A stretch of DNA of 64,000 nt from Liolophura sinensis (taxonomy: Eukaryota; Mollusca; Polyplacophora; Chitonida; Chitonidae), in NCBI RefSeq assembly GCF_032854445.1, contig NC_088295.1, positions 79,760,028 through 79,824,027 on the forward strand. The letters run 5' to 3'. The translations under genes and the position numbers were made by a program. The stretch's first letter is position 1. The number at the start of each line of letters is the position of its first letter. Shown piece after piece: positions 11,481 to 24,670 of this stretch. Below the pieces are notes generated by a model that saw only the letters and a list, made by a program, of their open reading frames with translations, was not told where the DNA came from and did not search any database.

Positions 11481-12717
11481 TTAGCTCTCCTCTTTACGAG
11501 TGACGTGATTGTACAGTCCCTGCTCCAAAAGATTCATAGCCAACTTTGTTTTTCGACCACTTGATTTTTTCGACTTGGCTCGCTTGTTCTGGAACCATAT
11601 CTTTATCTGTGACTCGTGAAGTTTCAGCTCTCTGGACAAACTGCGCCGTTTATCTTCGGTGAGGTAAGGACACACCTTGAAAGCTTCTGTCAGAATCTCT
11701 ATTTGCGCCTTGCTGAAAGATGTACGATGACGCGGCTCGGATGACTCCGTTCGTCTCTGCTGACGGCGTGATCTTGGACCTAGAAGTTACCGAAAAGAAC
11801 GACGATTTTATACAAATGTCATATCCTGAAGGATAAAATACGTATTAGAGACACAAAATAGGTATACTTTTCTCGCAGTATATTTGTCTAACTCAGTAAT
11901 AAAACTTACCAATGGAATATTCTAGAGAACCGGTATGGTGTTGGATATCAATAAGAAAATACCGTTACATAAAGAGTTCACTGAACCCATCACATATTTT
12001 TAGACCGTGAATATGTATGAATTAAATTTGAATTAGAAAACTAAATTTATTTATTACTTTTAAATGATCGTTACATAAAATACCTACAGCTTTAATTGAA
12101 TCAGGTAAAGTAAAAATGCCTTTTCTTATTTATGCACACAGTTCTGGCGAACTTTTTGCCACGATGTCTTTTTAGATGAAGGCAAATTGACAAGAATACA
12201 TGCCACTTACGGAGAATATCGAGGCTTGTATTTGATCAATCTTTAAAAAGTATTTGAGTAAATATGGCAAACAGTGTTCGGATGCAGATCTTTCGTATGA
12301 TCACAGGGTACGAGAGTACTTATACCGTAGCACTTAAATTGTACATTAAGTCATCGATATATACATGGGGCACCTACCTGCGGAGGGTCTGTCTGAGTAA
12401 CGCGTGCAGTAGATCCACGCTGGGAAAAGCTGCTCCCGGTTCTCAGGGGACGGGAGCACCCTGTTCACACCCTCTGACCCTCTGCCACCCAGCTGGGGGC
12501 CCTTACTGTCTATTATCCCTGAAAAGGACAATCTTCCACCTAGCTGGTCCTCTAGAGTTTCCAGCTTTACAATGGTGACGGCAGCATTCGGCGACGGCGG
12601 ACACATGGGCTTAAGGTTAACATCAGTGCTACACCCTGCAGTTTTACTGTCATTAGAAGACTTTGAGCCAAATGAAGGTTTGAGTATTTCGTCGATGGAG
12701 AAATTAGTGAACTTCAT
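11481..12717 (-). CDS. en: Engrailed-class homeobox gene, short and divergent, two exons
   Basis: Homeodomain transcription factor and, by family, a sequence-specific repressor in segment, shell-field and neural patterning. Exon 1 is 12717-12378 and exon 2 is 11779-11481. The joined frame gives 212 residues. The start ATG at 12717 has an in-frame TGA 39 bases upstream. EH1 repressor motif FSIDEIL is at residues 6-12, the recruiter of Groucho. EH2, FPAWIYCTRYSDRPSAG, is at 98-114 with the PBX-contacting Trp at 101. The intron interrupts the Gly114 codon between EH2 and the homeodomain, as I recall for engrailed genes generally. The homeodomain spans about 128-187 with Phe135, Leu143, Phe147, Leu153 and IKIWFQNKRAK at 172-182 (Trp175, Gln50 type, Asn51, Arg53). 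EH5 (GRKTKLAMNLLEQGLYNH) follows. Oddities: the protein is short, the EH3 linker is reduced, Phe replaces the first Trp of EH2, and Ser183 replaces the usual Ile after NKRAK. This may be a derived second engrailed paralogue. Confidence 0.93.
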
Positions 12718-13526
12718 GTTCAGGAGCTTTCTGACGTGCTCCCTCTCGTGTCGTCAGGAAGAGAATGGTGTCTCTAGGGCTAGGGGCAGAATGGTCTTTC
12801 GAGTTCTTGGTTGACTGACTTATCATGAGAAGTGACCTCTGACCTCCCAAAAATCACGAGGGTAATTGAGTGCTTTGAAAATGTGGTCAACCACAACGTG
12901 CCCCTGGCCACATGGGAGGGACTTTAACGGCGATAAGCTCTCTGCACTTTGGGCGATGCTAATTTAACTATCAAATTACACCCCATTCCACCCTATGAGT
13001 GGACATCTAGTCCAAGACTGCAACGCTTCTTTAAATTACAAAAAAAAATCTTCGTTTATCTCCTTTTGATTTAAAACAAGAAAACCTGTGAGTAATATAT
13101 ACCTACTACGGTACTATAATAAACGAGGTAATTGTTCCAAAACAGGTCACTCTCTACCTCATCCATATTTCATAAGAAAACAACATATAAAATATGCATT
13201 TACAATTTAAAAATATATATATCTACTCTTCATTAAGCATGAATCTTTTACCATTTATCCATCATGGAAAGGTCTTAATCTCAAGATTAAAACTATTCCT
13301 TATGCTAAGCTTGGAATTTAACATGATGGAAGGCAAAGAAAACGTGATTATCGTTTTTTTTTAACTCCGTGAGCACAAGTAAACTTGACTCTAATGACTT
13401 GTAGTATTTTAGAGAGAGTCAGTCTTGAATAATCAGTCCAAGATTTATAAGTTTTCAACAATGAAATAGATTAAATAAACCTTTTGATGTAACGTTTATA
13501 CTGAATTATACTCTATACTCATTTTG

Positions 13527-13528
<2 letters not shown>

Positions 13529-13577
<49 letters not shown>

Positions 13578-13585
13578 AATAAGGC

Positions 13586-13681
<96 letters not shown>
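13529..13681. repeat. (TA)n microsatellite in two blocks
   Basis: About 46 bp and 94 bp of uninterrupted TA dinucleotides are separated by GAAAATAAGGC. Such runs are highly length-variable and can extrude cruciforms. Confidence 0.97.
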
Positions 13682-13682
<1 letters not shown>

Positions 13683-14723
13683 CAGTGTGTGATTCCTTGA
13701 GCAATCTATTGCTTTAGATTGATTTTCCTAAACTCGTTACCAACAATGGAACAGATATAGCGAGTAGCTTCACTGTTACAGAGCCCATTCTATAGCCTGT
13801 AACATTCAAGCATATATTAGACAAAATATGTTTTAGTTTCAGTTAGGTCTAATTGAAGAAATGGTTTTTGAAGTCTGTCCACTTAAAATAAAACCGCTAC
13901 TTTGATGCAGTCATTTCTGGTGTTATATTTACCCCGACTTCGCCATGTTTTATTGAATTTCCAAAACTGAAATAAAGAGAGAATTTCAGTTATACTGACG
14001 TATCCCTGACTATGATGGAAAGTAGCCTTATTTCTCGAGTCTAAGCCTATTAACCGCACATATCGAAATATTCCAACCACATTTGCTTAAGCCATAAAAA
14101 AGGGTTTCTTGTTGTGTGGTTTCGTCCTGATTGCCTTTATTGCTCCGGATAGCCGTCATCCTAATCAAAGTACCTTTTGTTAGTTCACACCGGAGCAGTA
14201 CCACCCGTGTGGTCAATCAAGCTATTACCAGCTCTTATCATTTTATTAATCACCAACAAATTAAGTAGATCAGGTAGTGTGAGTGGAGGTGTCAGCGGCC
14301 GTGTAAGTGGAGGTTTGTTTGTTGTTGTGGCACCGATATCAGCTCCGTGTCGCTGGGTACAGCCTCAGTCGAGCAGAACGCTTCGTCTTATCTCTACTGC
14401 TCAGATTTTCCCCATCAGACACATGTCAGCGGGATCTATGTGTTTAGCTCCGGGCACTGGCTCTCTTCTGATAAACGCGTTTAGTTAACTGTCTTCGGCT
14501 AATCCATACATTTAAATTGACTGTAAGCCCTCATGATTTACTGCCTCATTTAACGCTCATGATGAATTACTCTGGTTGAATCCCCTAGTTAGTTGCGTCT
14601 AACTAAAGTAAACAGCGTCCCACAAACAGAACAGGTTACCAAAGTAAACCATGAATCAGTGCATGTTGTCTTACGTTTATTGGTTAAACCAATGCTGTAT
14701 TTGTTACCCCGGTTAGAAAAAAC

Positions 14724-15135
14724 CCGAGAGCCGGTGCCGGTATTTACAACGTGAATCACAGGTATCGAGAATGACAAAACTGTTAGGTTCCAATTAAAAG
14801 ATGCTGTTTACACAAAGGAAGAGAAGGTTTTCTTTTCCTAGCGAACATATACCATTACCCGAATTTCAGAACATTTGCTGTTTAGATATCAAGAACAAAA
14901 TACCTATCACCTGTAAGTATGTGAAAGCCGGTACCTCTATTTTTAACGTGAATCAAAAGTAACGAGGATGAGAAAACTCTTAGCTTCAAGCTGTTTAAAA
15001 AAGATGCTGTTTAAACGCAAAAGAACTAAATATTTAGTTTGCTTAAAGCTAAGATGCACCATGCATTGCCCGAATTTCCGAAGATTTACTGTACAGATAT
15101 TAATACCAAATGATCATTGACTTATAAGGGTTCTG
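14724..15135. repeat. Diverged tandem duplication of about 205 bp
   Basis: The segment at 14724-14925 (AGAGCCGGTGCCGGTATTTA, then AACGTGAATCA, AAAGATGCTGTTTA, CCGAATTTC, AGATAT) recurs in the same order at 14926-15135 with many substitutions. It is an old two-copy duplication with no open frame through it. Confidence 0.6.
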
Positions 15136-15594
15136 TTTGGATATAAAAAAAAAGAAATTTGAATGACCTGAAAATGTGCAGTTCAGATAAAAAAGCAAAC
15201 AGTATTTTTTTAATGTTTTTTTCATTTTTATTTTTATGGTTTGCAGTTAATGATAAGACTTGTAAGAAACAAACATCATTAACTTGCGGATGTCATGATC
15301 AGATACACATATATAAAAAGGAACTATCAAAATTTACATGTGAAGTTGAGAACAAAACATTAGTGAAACGTAGAAAGTAGGCCATAAATGTCGACAACTT
15401 CCTCTGACGAAAGCAAGTAATGTGATGAGTATTACTTTAATTTCAACAACTTAAATTTAATAACAGTAAATGTTATTAATTTTTGCCTTTGACAGAAGGC
15501 TGTGTTTATAAAAACAAATAATCAAAGAAACTGACGAAATTGTATTTGACAAATACAAAATTCCGCAAATATTAAAGCTATGTTCTCAGATTGT

Positions 15595-15772
15595 GTCCCA
15601 GCTCATGCTGGCTTCCTTTTCGGCCGAAGTCTGCCAGCAATATGCGGATGGTCGTAGGTTTCCCCGGGCTCTACCCCCTTTTCCTACCCACCATAATGCT
15701 GGTCGCTTTCGTGTAAGTGATATAGTCTTGTGTATTGCGTAAAACACCAATCAAATAAATAAATAAATAAAT
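15595..15772 (+). repeat. SINE family A, lacking the tRNA head
   Basis: It begins at the CAGCTCATGCTGGCTTCC part, runs through GCGGATGGTCGTAGGTTTCC and CACCATAATGCTGG and ends AAAACACCAATCAAATAAAT plus AAAT repeats. 5' truncation is typical of reverse-transcribed copies. Confidence 0.85.
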
Positions 15773-17752
15773 CAGATCGTGTTATTAATTATTTTATATT
15801 TTTTGATCGCTTTACTTTTGGACATCTACATGTCTATGTCAGCCATCAGCTGTGTTCTTTCTTTAAATCTCACTGAAGACTAAGGCGATTTTCTCCTACT
15901 TTATATGGAAATTATTACAGCAATATGCCACAAATAACCCAAGCGTCAATGAACAAATTTTAACCATTAGTTATTGAAAACCTTGACGGGAATCCAACAA
16001 TTAAACTGAATTTTTCACACTGGCCAATCAACAATTAAGCTATATTGGCTTACAGTACCAAAAAATACTTTACTTCAAATAAAAGTGAAACGTGAACTCG
16101 ATGGTAAATTTTTAAAGTGCTAACTTATAACGGTTTACAAAACAGTTAGAATAAACGCGTAACTGAGGTAAAATGAAGAGGCCGAATTTCACCTGTTATC
16201 TGTGACCATTTTCCAACCAAATCACATTGTCGTCTCTGCATTAATTTATTGTACTGTAATTTGACTGGCTGATTCTTTTGTGTTCCTTGTCAAACATGGT
16301 GGGATGGCAAATGCGGTCATTTAAGCATTTTGGTCGTCATTAGTTTCCTTTTTTGTTGTACTCATAACATTGCGTAAAGCCATTTTACGCTCTGCGCCCA
16401 CAAGAGTTGACCAGCGGGAGTTCTGTGTTACCCTTAACAGCGACGCAGAATCGCAAATCTGTCTAGGACTTAAGTCAGACTTACCCTCAAAAAAACCTGA
16501 ATGCGCTAAAACTCTGGAACATTTATCTTAATACCATTGGACTTCCACAAAATTGTATTTAGCCTAGAATTTCAAATCTACATTCAGGAATAATACCATT
16601 CTCGGTAAGATTAACTTTGGGTTGAGTACAAGACAGCTTCCAGTGGTCACACAGGTGCTGAATTTACCAGGTCTTACATATTTTGTCTGTGAATATTTTA
16701 AACATATTTATTTACTTAGTTATTTGATCGTTGGTTAACTCAATACACACAAAAACTTTCACACAAAGGCTATACGAGTACAGCCAGTTTCAAATGTGTG
16801 GAAAATCTGGAGTAAACCACAGATGTTTGGCGAGTTACTCTGGAATACGTTCGACAAAACCTCATACTGGTGGAAAGCAAGGGATCTCCACTTAAATTCA
16901 TTTAGGGCTTCCTCAACCGACTCTTGTCACCAATGCCCCAAGAACAATAGAAGTAGATGAATTTCGAAAGTTTTCTGTTTGAAAATGGGATTGAACCCAT
17001 GTGTCCAGTGACCTAGAGGCGAGCATGAAATATTTTATTTGACTGAGTATATTTTATACATAGCCACAAATATTATCAGTACATGTATTATTATTCTACG
17101 GTATACTGGTAATATATTGGCGGTGCGTATAACAGAGATACTTGGTACACGGTCGTCTTAGCGTGTGCCACACGTCCAACAATTATAAACAACGTGTCGA
17201 CGTATGCGGAAAATCCGATACAGCACATACGCTTCCAGTTAGGATAACTGTAAAATGTACAAACCGTTTCCAAATGGACATCTCATTAAAATTAAGAATG
17301 GGTACAAATACCCTTATGGTGACAACTAGCTTGTGACCTTATCACATCTGTCAGATCACCCTTACCATTGCTATCGCTGTACTGTCACTGGCCCCGTTAA
17401 CTCGTTTGATAACATTATTTGAAAAATGACTGGAGCTATTCGCTTGTATTCGATTACCACAAGCCCATACGCCTCGGAAACATTGGTATTATCTAACAGA
17501 AGCGGGAATGTCTTATCAAGTCCCGATGCTAATCGCCGTGAAACGATGCATGTTAACCACGGAAACCCATCGGCTAATCTACAGCCTTATCATCTGACCC
17601 AGGTCTTCAGTAAGTTTGACCACATGCTTGTACATTTCTTTGATATACGATATGGACACCGGGCACAGTAACGAGTTATGTGAGGTGTTCGCGATAGTGG
17701 GGCGGGTATCGCATATACTGCTTCGTTCTACAGTAGCAGGTTATGGGAATGC

Positions 17753-17822
17753 TTGCCGCCGTCGTATAAGTGAAATATTCTTGGGTAGTGCGTAAAACAC
17801 CAGTTAAATAAATAAAAATAAT
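17753..17822 (+). repeat. SINE family A tail fragment
   Basis: CCGCCGTCGTATAAGTGAAA followed by TATTCTTGGG, GCGTAAAACACCAG and an AAATAAATAAAA tail. Only the last 70 bp remain. Confidence 0.8.
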
Positions 17823-20800
17823 AACTAACTCCATCCTAGTAGATTTGATTTGTTATCTTCCAAGATAAATAAACGATAAATTCTGCACAATTAAGCTCGA
17901 CATATATGGTCATAATATATCCTGGAAAAATGTCTACTCATTAAATTGGACATACTGGAAAGATATTTCTTCCACTGTTTGAACTGTTGATACAGTAGAC
18001 CTACAATATCATTTACATGGAACTCCAGCGACCATGTTTAAATAGCATAGCTGCAGATGCACGGCCGGGGTATTCCTGGTTCAGCTCGTAGCATCTGGAG
18101 GAGCTGTACTGGCGATTTTGACCCCTATTAAATGTTTACAAAACGCGGACGCCAGAGATAGCACCCCGGCTTGAATACGGCGTTTCAATAAGTTTACTGT
18201 ATTTTATAAAAGAAAACAGAAAAAAAATCCTCTGTATGAGATTCTTCTTTTAAAGTCTTCAATTTTAATAAATTCAGAGAAAAAAATTATATCATAAGAA
18301 TTAATTAATTTTGAGCGTTGTCCGTTGAGATGCCGTGTTCTCACGTCGGTAAACCTTTGGCATCCCTAATGAATTTTACACTGACTCTGATATTTTGTTA
18401 TTTAGAAACTGCTGACTGGACGCAGTAAAAATGTAATTGGGGAGACGAATGCGGTTTTGGCCTAGAGAGTATGCTACTGTCTGACATTATTTGTGATACA
18501 GTCGTTGAATATTAGACGGCTTATAAATCAACTGATTTTACGTTCCTGGTGATCCGATGACCGCTTCGACTCACACCAGCCATTTGTGCAGTGTTGTCAT
18601 TTTGTTATATATGTTAATCGGTGAAATCTCATTAAAATAATAAAGTATGATACTTTTTAGAAAGCTTAACTAGCTTGCTTTCGATTGAAATATGTTTTAG
18701 CCAGATGCCCTCTTGTCCTTTAAGATTTACAGGTATAGTTCCTTTTTTATCACCAAACAGGAGAGTTATGCCAATAGTCCAAGCTTTCCATCCCATGAAG
18801 CATACAAAGCAGGCTGAGCGAATTACGCTGAGGCAATTGTTTACATATTCCTACACAGCTTTTCGCTTTACCTTTTTGGCTTAGCAATGAGCATAGGATG
18901 ACATAACAATGTGCTGATCGCTCCCTTGTGATTTTAATATAAAATGCATATGTCAAGTTAAATACCGGACGGTTTTAAGTCAGGGGGATGGAGAGACTAT
19001 GCATTTCTTTTTTATTTAATTATTTTTTCTTTGTCCGCCTAAAATTTGCCTCTTGGATACAACTTACAAGAAGTGTTTGGATTTCCACACTAAATATTTT
19101 CTAAAACATTTTTCAAACACGTTTAGCGGTTAATCAAATTTTTATGAACCTATGTCAGTATTTACCTTTTTCTGTTTTAATACATTCAAACCCCACATGA
19201 ATCACGTATATAGCTATGTGAGACACGCACCCATTTCAAATTAAAAAAATAAAAAACTGCGGTGTAATTGTAACTTATACATAATAACATAAACATGTTA
19301 AAACATGCTGTCATCAATGAAGTTTTAAGATGTTCACCCACGAATTTCGAAGTCAGATTAAAGATTACAATGATGATCGTCTTACCGGACTACAAATTGG
19401 TTTGATTAAACAAGCCATCGTTTTATGAACTGTTAAAATTGTGGTGCGCTGTTGGTGATGAGAGAATTTTGTGTATAATTGGTTGGAGAGCCCACTAGCT
19501 GATTTAGACCTTCAGTCAACTGATGATATGTACAGATAATATATATGTGACCCACCGGCATAGACATCTCATGACTAATTAGTTCGGTACAATTTAGCAT
19601 ATACATGAACAAGTGCACTTTTTTCTGTTTATTTTTCTGCCATCTCCAACGTGCTGGCGGGTATACTCGCTATACCTGTCTTAGTCATGTTTTATACAGT
19701 TATATTTCCAACACTAAGAAACATATATCATGGCTTTATAATATCCGTTTCCCCATGTTTCTCTATGACTCACTTCGTGTTTGTTAATAGTTTGTTACAT
19801 GTAGAACACATATACAATTCCATGTAGAACTCCAACAGAGACATACAGTTGTCCACTTGCATCAGTGTCTTTAACTTTTACTTAATCTCCATCTTACACT
19901 TTCACAAGAATCAATAAAAGATATTTAAATAATGAAAAATTTTCAGATTTGTCCAGAATTTATTAAAATGTGTGAAATACCATGATCGCTATCGTTTACC
20001 TTCCACTGCCATTCCCTGCATGGTATAACCCTTCACACAACAAAATAAAAAATATGGCCAAGTGATATCGTCATCACATTGTAATCACTTTTGTATCAGT
20101 GTTCTCTTTTGGCCTTTTTTTCACTCCTCCCTTACTGCCTAAAAAAACTTTCCATCTTTTCTTAATATTTTCGTTTCGCCCATACCTTGCTTCGTTCTTA
20201 ATGGCAAGCATCTGAGAGGAAAATTGTCTGAGACAACGAAATTCCTTACGTTTCCCAAGGAAAGATAAACAATCGCGTGCAAGCACTTCAGTTCTCCAGA
20301 TTTGCAACTATTAACATAAATATTTACAATGTCGCAACATCTTTTCTTCTGACCCTTTTGGGGGGTCCATTTTCTGCTTTCATGGCTCCGCAGGCCTTAT
20401 TGCTTACCTCCCTTGTTTACCATTTGTCTAAACATGTTTGCTGTGTCTTCAAATGCAGCAATTAACCTAGGTTAATTTGTGTGTGATATACTTTTTCAAT
20501 GACTTCTTCAATTTTCGGTCACGTCTGCTTAAACACGAGACACATAATATCGATCCCCCTGGTAGAAACATGGAGACATCCGTTTTTTCTTATCCATTTC
20601 CCCCTAAAACCACAGCTAATCATCGCAAACGTATTGTCTGACAGGAACAAAAACTGGTCGCTAAGTGTAAAGATATTAATATCTGTGTCTCATGTTTGCC
20701 TCGCGTGGTCAGTCGCTTCTGTCACGATTCGTCTCGAGGCAAGTGTCAATCATTATCTACCTTTATTTAGTTGAGATCGCCTAAAGGGAACAGCCTAATC

Positions 20801-21315
20801 ATACCTGTTTAAGGACGAGCTGCACTTTCATTATTAGAAACTAATTGTTATCATTTAATTATATGAGACGTTTTAATAATGCTGACAGGTGAGTATCAAG
20901 ATTAATGCGTAAATGAAGTTAACAATCTAGGATGGCTGACGACTAACATTTGCTCCCTCAACTAATTAAATTTTACCAAAAAAGTGAATTAATATTTATT
21001 AAATCTAATCTCATTATACGCTAAAAATCGGTCTCAAGATTTCACAGATAAAAATCTTAAAACAATCAACTAGTTTAAATTCAGTTCAAAGAAGGTAAGG
21101 AGATTGCCCATAATGAGCGTCGTCACCGTGCAACGGTTATTGTGCTGAGCTGCTCTCACGTTACGTTGGTTGCGTTTTCAAAACAATCTAGACAGTTATA
21201 CAAGGTTTATCAACAGAATGGCAGGTTTTACAGTCAAGGGTGATCAAAAAGATTAAATACTTTACTATTCCAAAGGCTAACGATGCGACATACTTACTGA
21301 AAATTAATTAACTTC

Positions 21316-21400
21316 AGGCACCTGTGTTTGAAAAATGTATTAAATTTTAAATCAGGATTAAATCATAATACCTGTCTCATAAACACAACGCAGACGGCTT
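21316..21400. repeat. Fragment of the MITE family seen at 10562
   Basis: TTGAAAAATGTATTAAATTT, AATCAGGATTAAATCATAAT and ACCTGTCTCA follow the order of the left half of the 10562-10703 element (TTCAAAAGTGTATTAAAATT, AAGTCAGGCTTAAATCTTAA, ACCAGTCTCA). The right half is absent or too diverged to see. Confidence 0.45.
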
Positions 21401-21689
21401 TTTGGACAGATTTAATCATGCACATTTAAATGTGAAATGCTATTCTGATATTAGGTCAGCTCAACAAATTGGTTGTAAACATGCCCATCTGATAAATATG
21501 GTGTGTCTAAAGTAGACGCTTTTATCTTCATTTAAAAATCCTGAAATACCCTAGAAAAATTTTACCTAATATACACAATACATGAGGTGTTACTCCGAAA
21601 AACGTGTACTTTGTTGTGACTTAATATTTCTACACTTTATTTTGCCATCATCAGGAGAATGATCATCAGTCTGTGGGAGCCGGTTAAGA

Positions 21690-21795
21690 CCATCATCGCT
21701 TCGCAGGATCATGTCATAGCTTCGCTCCCTCGTTCTACAGCTTCGTTCCCGCGTTCTATGGCTTCGTTCTCTCGTTCTATAGCTTTGTACCATCG
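21690..21795. repeat. 21-bp degenerate tandem repeat (GCTTCGTTC...GTTCTA)
   Basis: GCTTCGCTCCCTCGTTCTAC, GCTTCGTTCCCGCGTTCTAT and GCTTCGTTCTCTCGTTCTAT stand head to tail with a period of 21 bp, flanked by weaker units. It belongs with the CGCTTCG-rich family at 9790 and 23727. Confidence 0.75.
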
Positions 21796-21829
21796 GCCTT
21801 TAGCCCTGTACGCACCTGGCCAAATATTG

Positions 21830-22540
21830 TGCCGAACCGTATGTTTTGAAGATTCGCATTACCTCGTGCAGCAAGAGGTAATTTGGCGAAAATTTCACGA
21901 CAGTCACGAACAAAAATGATAGCTATCTCCCGCATTTCGTTGATGACAGACTTACAAATAATTAAGAATGCGTTGCGACATTAAGCGAATTTACACAAAT
22001 CAGCACGAACTTTTGATGAATGTACCCAAAGTCGTCTATCATGTGATCGTGGAATGGTGGGAAAGCTTTGTATACCTTCGTAATAATTCGTTGTTGATGT
22101 AATAAGCCCCATCGTCAACGTTCGGGAAGATTCGTAAATGATTCGTAATTGTTTCGTGATAAAGGGTGAATAAGCTACAAGAAAATCTGTGCCATTCTTC
22201 GTAAGTCTGTCTAAAATTCGTATTTATTCCCAAGTATTTCGTACCTGTGCAGCCTAATCGGTTAATATTCAGAACCGTTACGACCCAGCGATGCTTCGGG
22301 AATGGCTGCGTCACCTTTACGATTGCAACTAACAGCTTCGCGATAATGTACGAAGCTTTCGAGAATGCTTACGAATCATTATGATCTTACGTCCAGTTGC
22401 TAAATTTTTCAACTTTTTGAAATTTTCGCCGAAATGAAAAATAGAACACGAATTCATTACGAACGCCCACGAATTCAAAACGAAAAACCACGAATGCAAA
22501 CAAAATTACATAACGACATTTCCTGACGGTCCGGCAAAAA
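21830..22540. repeat. Stretch with unusually frequent TTCG/CGAA
   Basis: ATTCGTAA, TTTCGTGA, CTTCGTAAG, GCGAAAATTTCACGA and CACGAATTC-type words recur across 700 bp in an otherwise CpG-poor AT-rich setting. On the left CGAAAATTTCACGACAG and on the right AAATTTTCGCCG point toward each other. It may be a decayed non-autonomous transposon. The borders are approximate. Confidence 0.35.
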
Positions 22541-23458
22541 TTCATTATGCTAGTTATTTTCAGTCTTACTTAAGACTGCTGTGTTATCTCGGTTCCGAAA
22601 CCATTGCATTGTGGTACTGCAAGGGTGGGTTACCGTGCCAAGTAGCACTATAAGAATGTTGATATTCAGACCACAGTGTATATACCATATCGTATACAAA
22701 CCAAGTTCATATAACCTAATAAGGTCACAATATTTTTGATAACATACACAAGTGTAAAGTTAAAATCGACTTAATTGAGACATCCATGCTATAGACTGTA
22801 TTTTAGCATTTTAGCCCAAATGAGATTGTACTCCAGTATATCTGCACACATACACTAAAGATTTGAAAATTTCTGATATGACTGCAAAGGGCATTTGACT
22901 AGCTAATAAAATTGGTCGACATCCAAATAAATAAAAAATATACAATTAAAAATAAATTCGTCTCGTGAGCATACCGCTTTCTTTTCATTTAAAAAAGACA
23001 ATAGACTCAATGTATATTTTGGATTAATAAAATATCCGACATAAAGGCTTATCTTTTACTTTGTGATGTTACATAACCGAGAAATCGCAGTTCAAACTAT
23101 GCAAAATCGCGCACATTTAGAAGGTCGAAAGCGTCGCCATGTTATGATTTTAATCAATCAGATGCGAGTTATCTCTAAAACCCGAGAAGGCATCTGTTTC
23201 CGATAAAGTCACGCGGAAACTTCTTTGTATTTTAACCATATATGTAAGTGTTGGATATGTGCGACGCAACATCGTGTATCCGGTTTCTTTAACATGGCGT
23301 ATCCCATGGCCTGGTAAGAATTCCAAATTAAATGGTGATTTGTAGAGTTACCAGGCAAGTTGGAAGAAAAAGACTGTTTTCACCTCTCTTCCGAAATATT
23401 ACTAAGTTTATATTGTTTGTTGAGTTTTATTTTAATGTAGTCTTAAACTCAAATGTGA

Positions 23459-23516
23459 CGCCGCCGTCGTATAAGTGAAATATTCTTGAATGCGGCGTAA
23501 AACACCAATTAATGAA
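23459..23516 (+). repeat. SINE family A tail fragment
   Basis: CGCCGCCGTCGTATAAGTGA, AATATTCTTGAATGCGGCGT and AAAACACCAATTAATGAATC: the last 58 bp of a family A copy. Confidence 0.8.
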
Positions 23517-23649
23517 TCAAATGTCACGAGCTATACATTTAACAAACATAAAACTTCCATGAAAAACATGTTCATTTCTTTGAATCTATGTAGGTGTAAC
23601 ATAATGAATCATGCTTTGTAATCAGTTTTTACTATTTTAAATTTTCCAC

Positions 23650-23940
23650 CAAGACAAATGTCATTACCGGAAAGGAAAAACCGATACCGTTTTGGTCTCG
23701 TGAGGATTCTTGGGCGGCAATCGATCGAAACGATGGAATGATACTTTGAAGTGATGGAACGATACTGCGAAGCGATGACCGATACTGCTAAGCGATGAAA
23801 ATGACGCTTCGTAGAATTGTTCAATCGCTTCGCACCATCGTCCACCGCAGTATCGTTCCATCGTTTCTTTCCATCTTTGTTCAATAGAACTATACTAAGA
23901 TGGTACGATAATGGCCTTAACGAGCGTCCATATCCACTGT
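23650..23940. repeat. Imperfect fold-back built from CGATGGAACGATACT units
   Basis: The left arm has GAAACGATGGAATGATACTT and repeats GATGGAACGATACTGCGAAG and GATGACCGATACTG. The right arm has the reverse, CGCAGTATCGTTCCATCGTT. The two can pair as a long hairpin with tandemly repeated arms (about 23727-23862). The flank ACTAAGATGGTACGATAA with TCCATATCCAC matches the repeat at 9790. Confidence 0.5.
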
Positions 23941-24520
23941 AATAATTAAAATATTTCGACAAACGATTAGGACAGGTAAAGGAAATGAAATGAATTGTTT
24001 TCGCATACGTGTGCTAGACTGTGAATTATGGTTATCAATATAGGACACTCCACAGTCAGATTTGAAGACCAAATACTGGCTACGGCTCTGCATTTAAACA
24101 CAGCCATCATGACTGCACCTCCCACCCCACATTTCCCTTTATGTAAAGAGCGGGTGCCTGAGGACAGGTTTCACACCTAAAGGCCATGTCGCAGGGTGCA
24201 TCTCTCGTCACACAGATCTGCTAGGGTCGGGTGCGCTCGGTGATGTCCTGGTAAACTGCTAGAGGCACAAGTCCGGTTTATGGCACCTAATCTCCACTCC
24301 GAAATCTTCAGCTGCCATATGAACGACTTTATCTGATATAGAGCTTTACAGATCACGATCGGACAAGCTACGCGGAGTTATTGGTGAAGGAAGTTCGATT
24401 TTAAAATCGCTAATCACTGGAACCGAAGCGCTCATAAATTAAGATCTGTGTGTATTAAGTTTTCAGGATACATATATTATATATACACTTATGATTATAC
24501 TATCCTGGCATATAATTTAG

Positions 24521-24670
24521 CTGGGTCTCGTGGGAATCGAAGGTCCAGCAACCTACGATGATCGTGGGGTTCACCAGGACTCCGGTTTCCTCCCACCATT
24601 ATATTGGCAATCATCGTATAGGTTAAATTTTCTGAGCATAGCGTAAATCAGCAATATATAAATGAATTAA
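24521..24670 (+). repeat. SINE family A, degenerate
   Basis: CTCGTGGGAATCGAAGGTCC, AGCAACCTACGATG, GGTTTCCTCCCACCATTATA and a GCGTAAATCAGCAATATATA tail keep the family order with heavy divergence. Confidence 0.6.
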
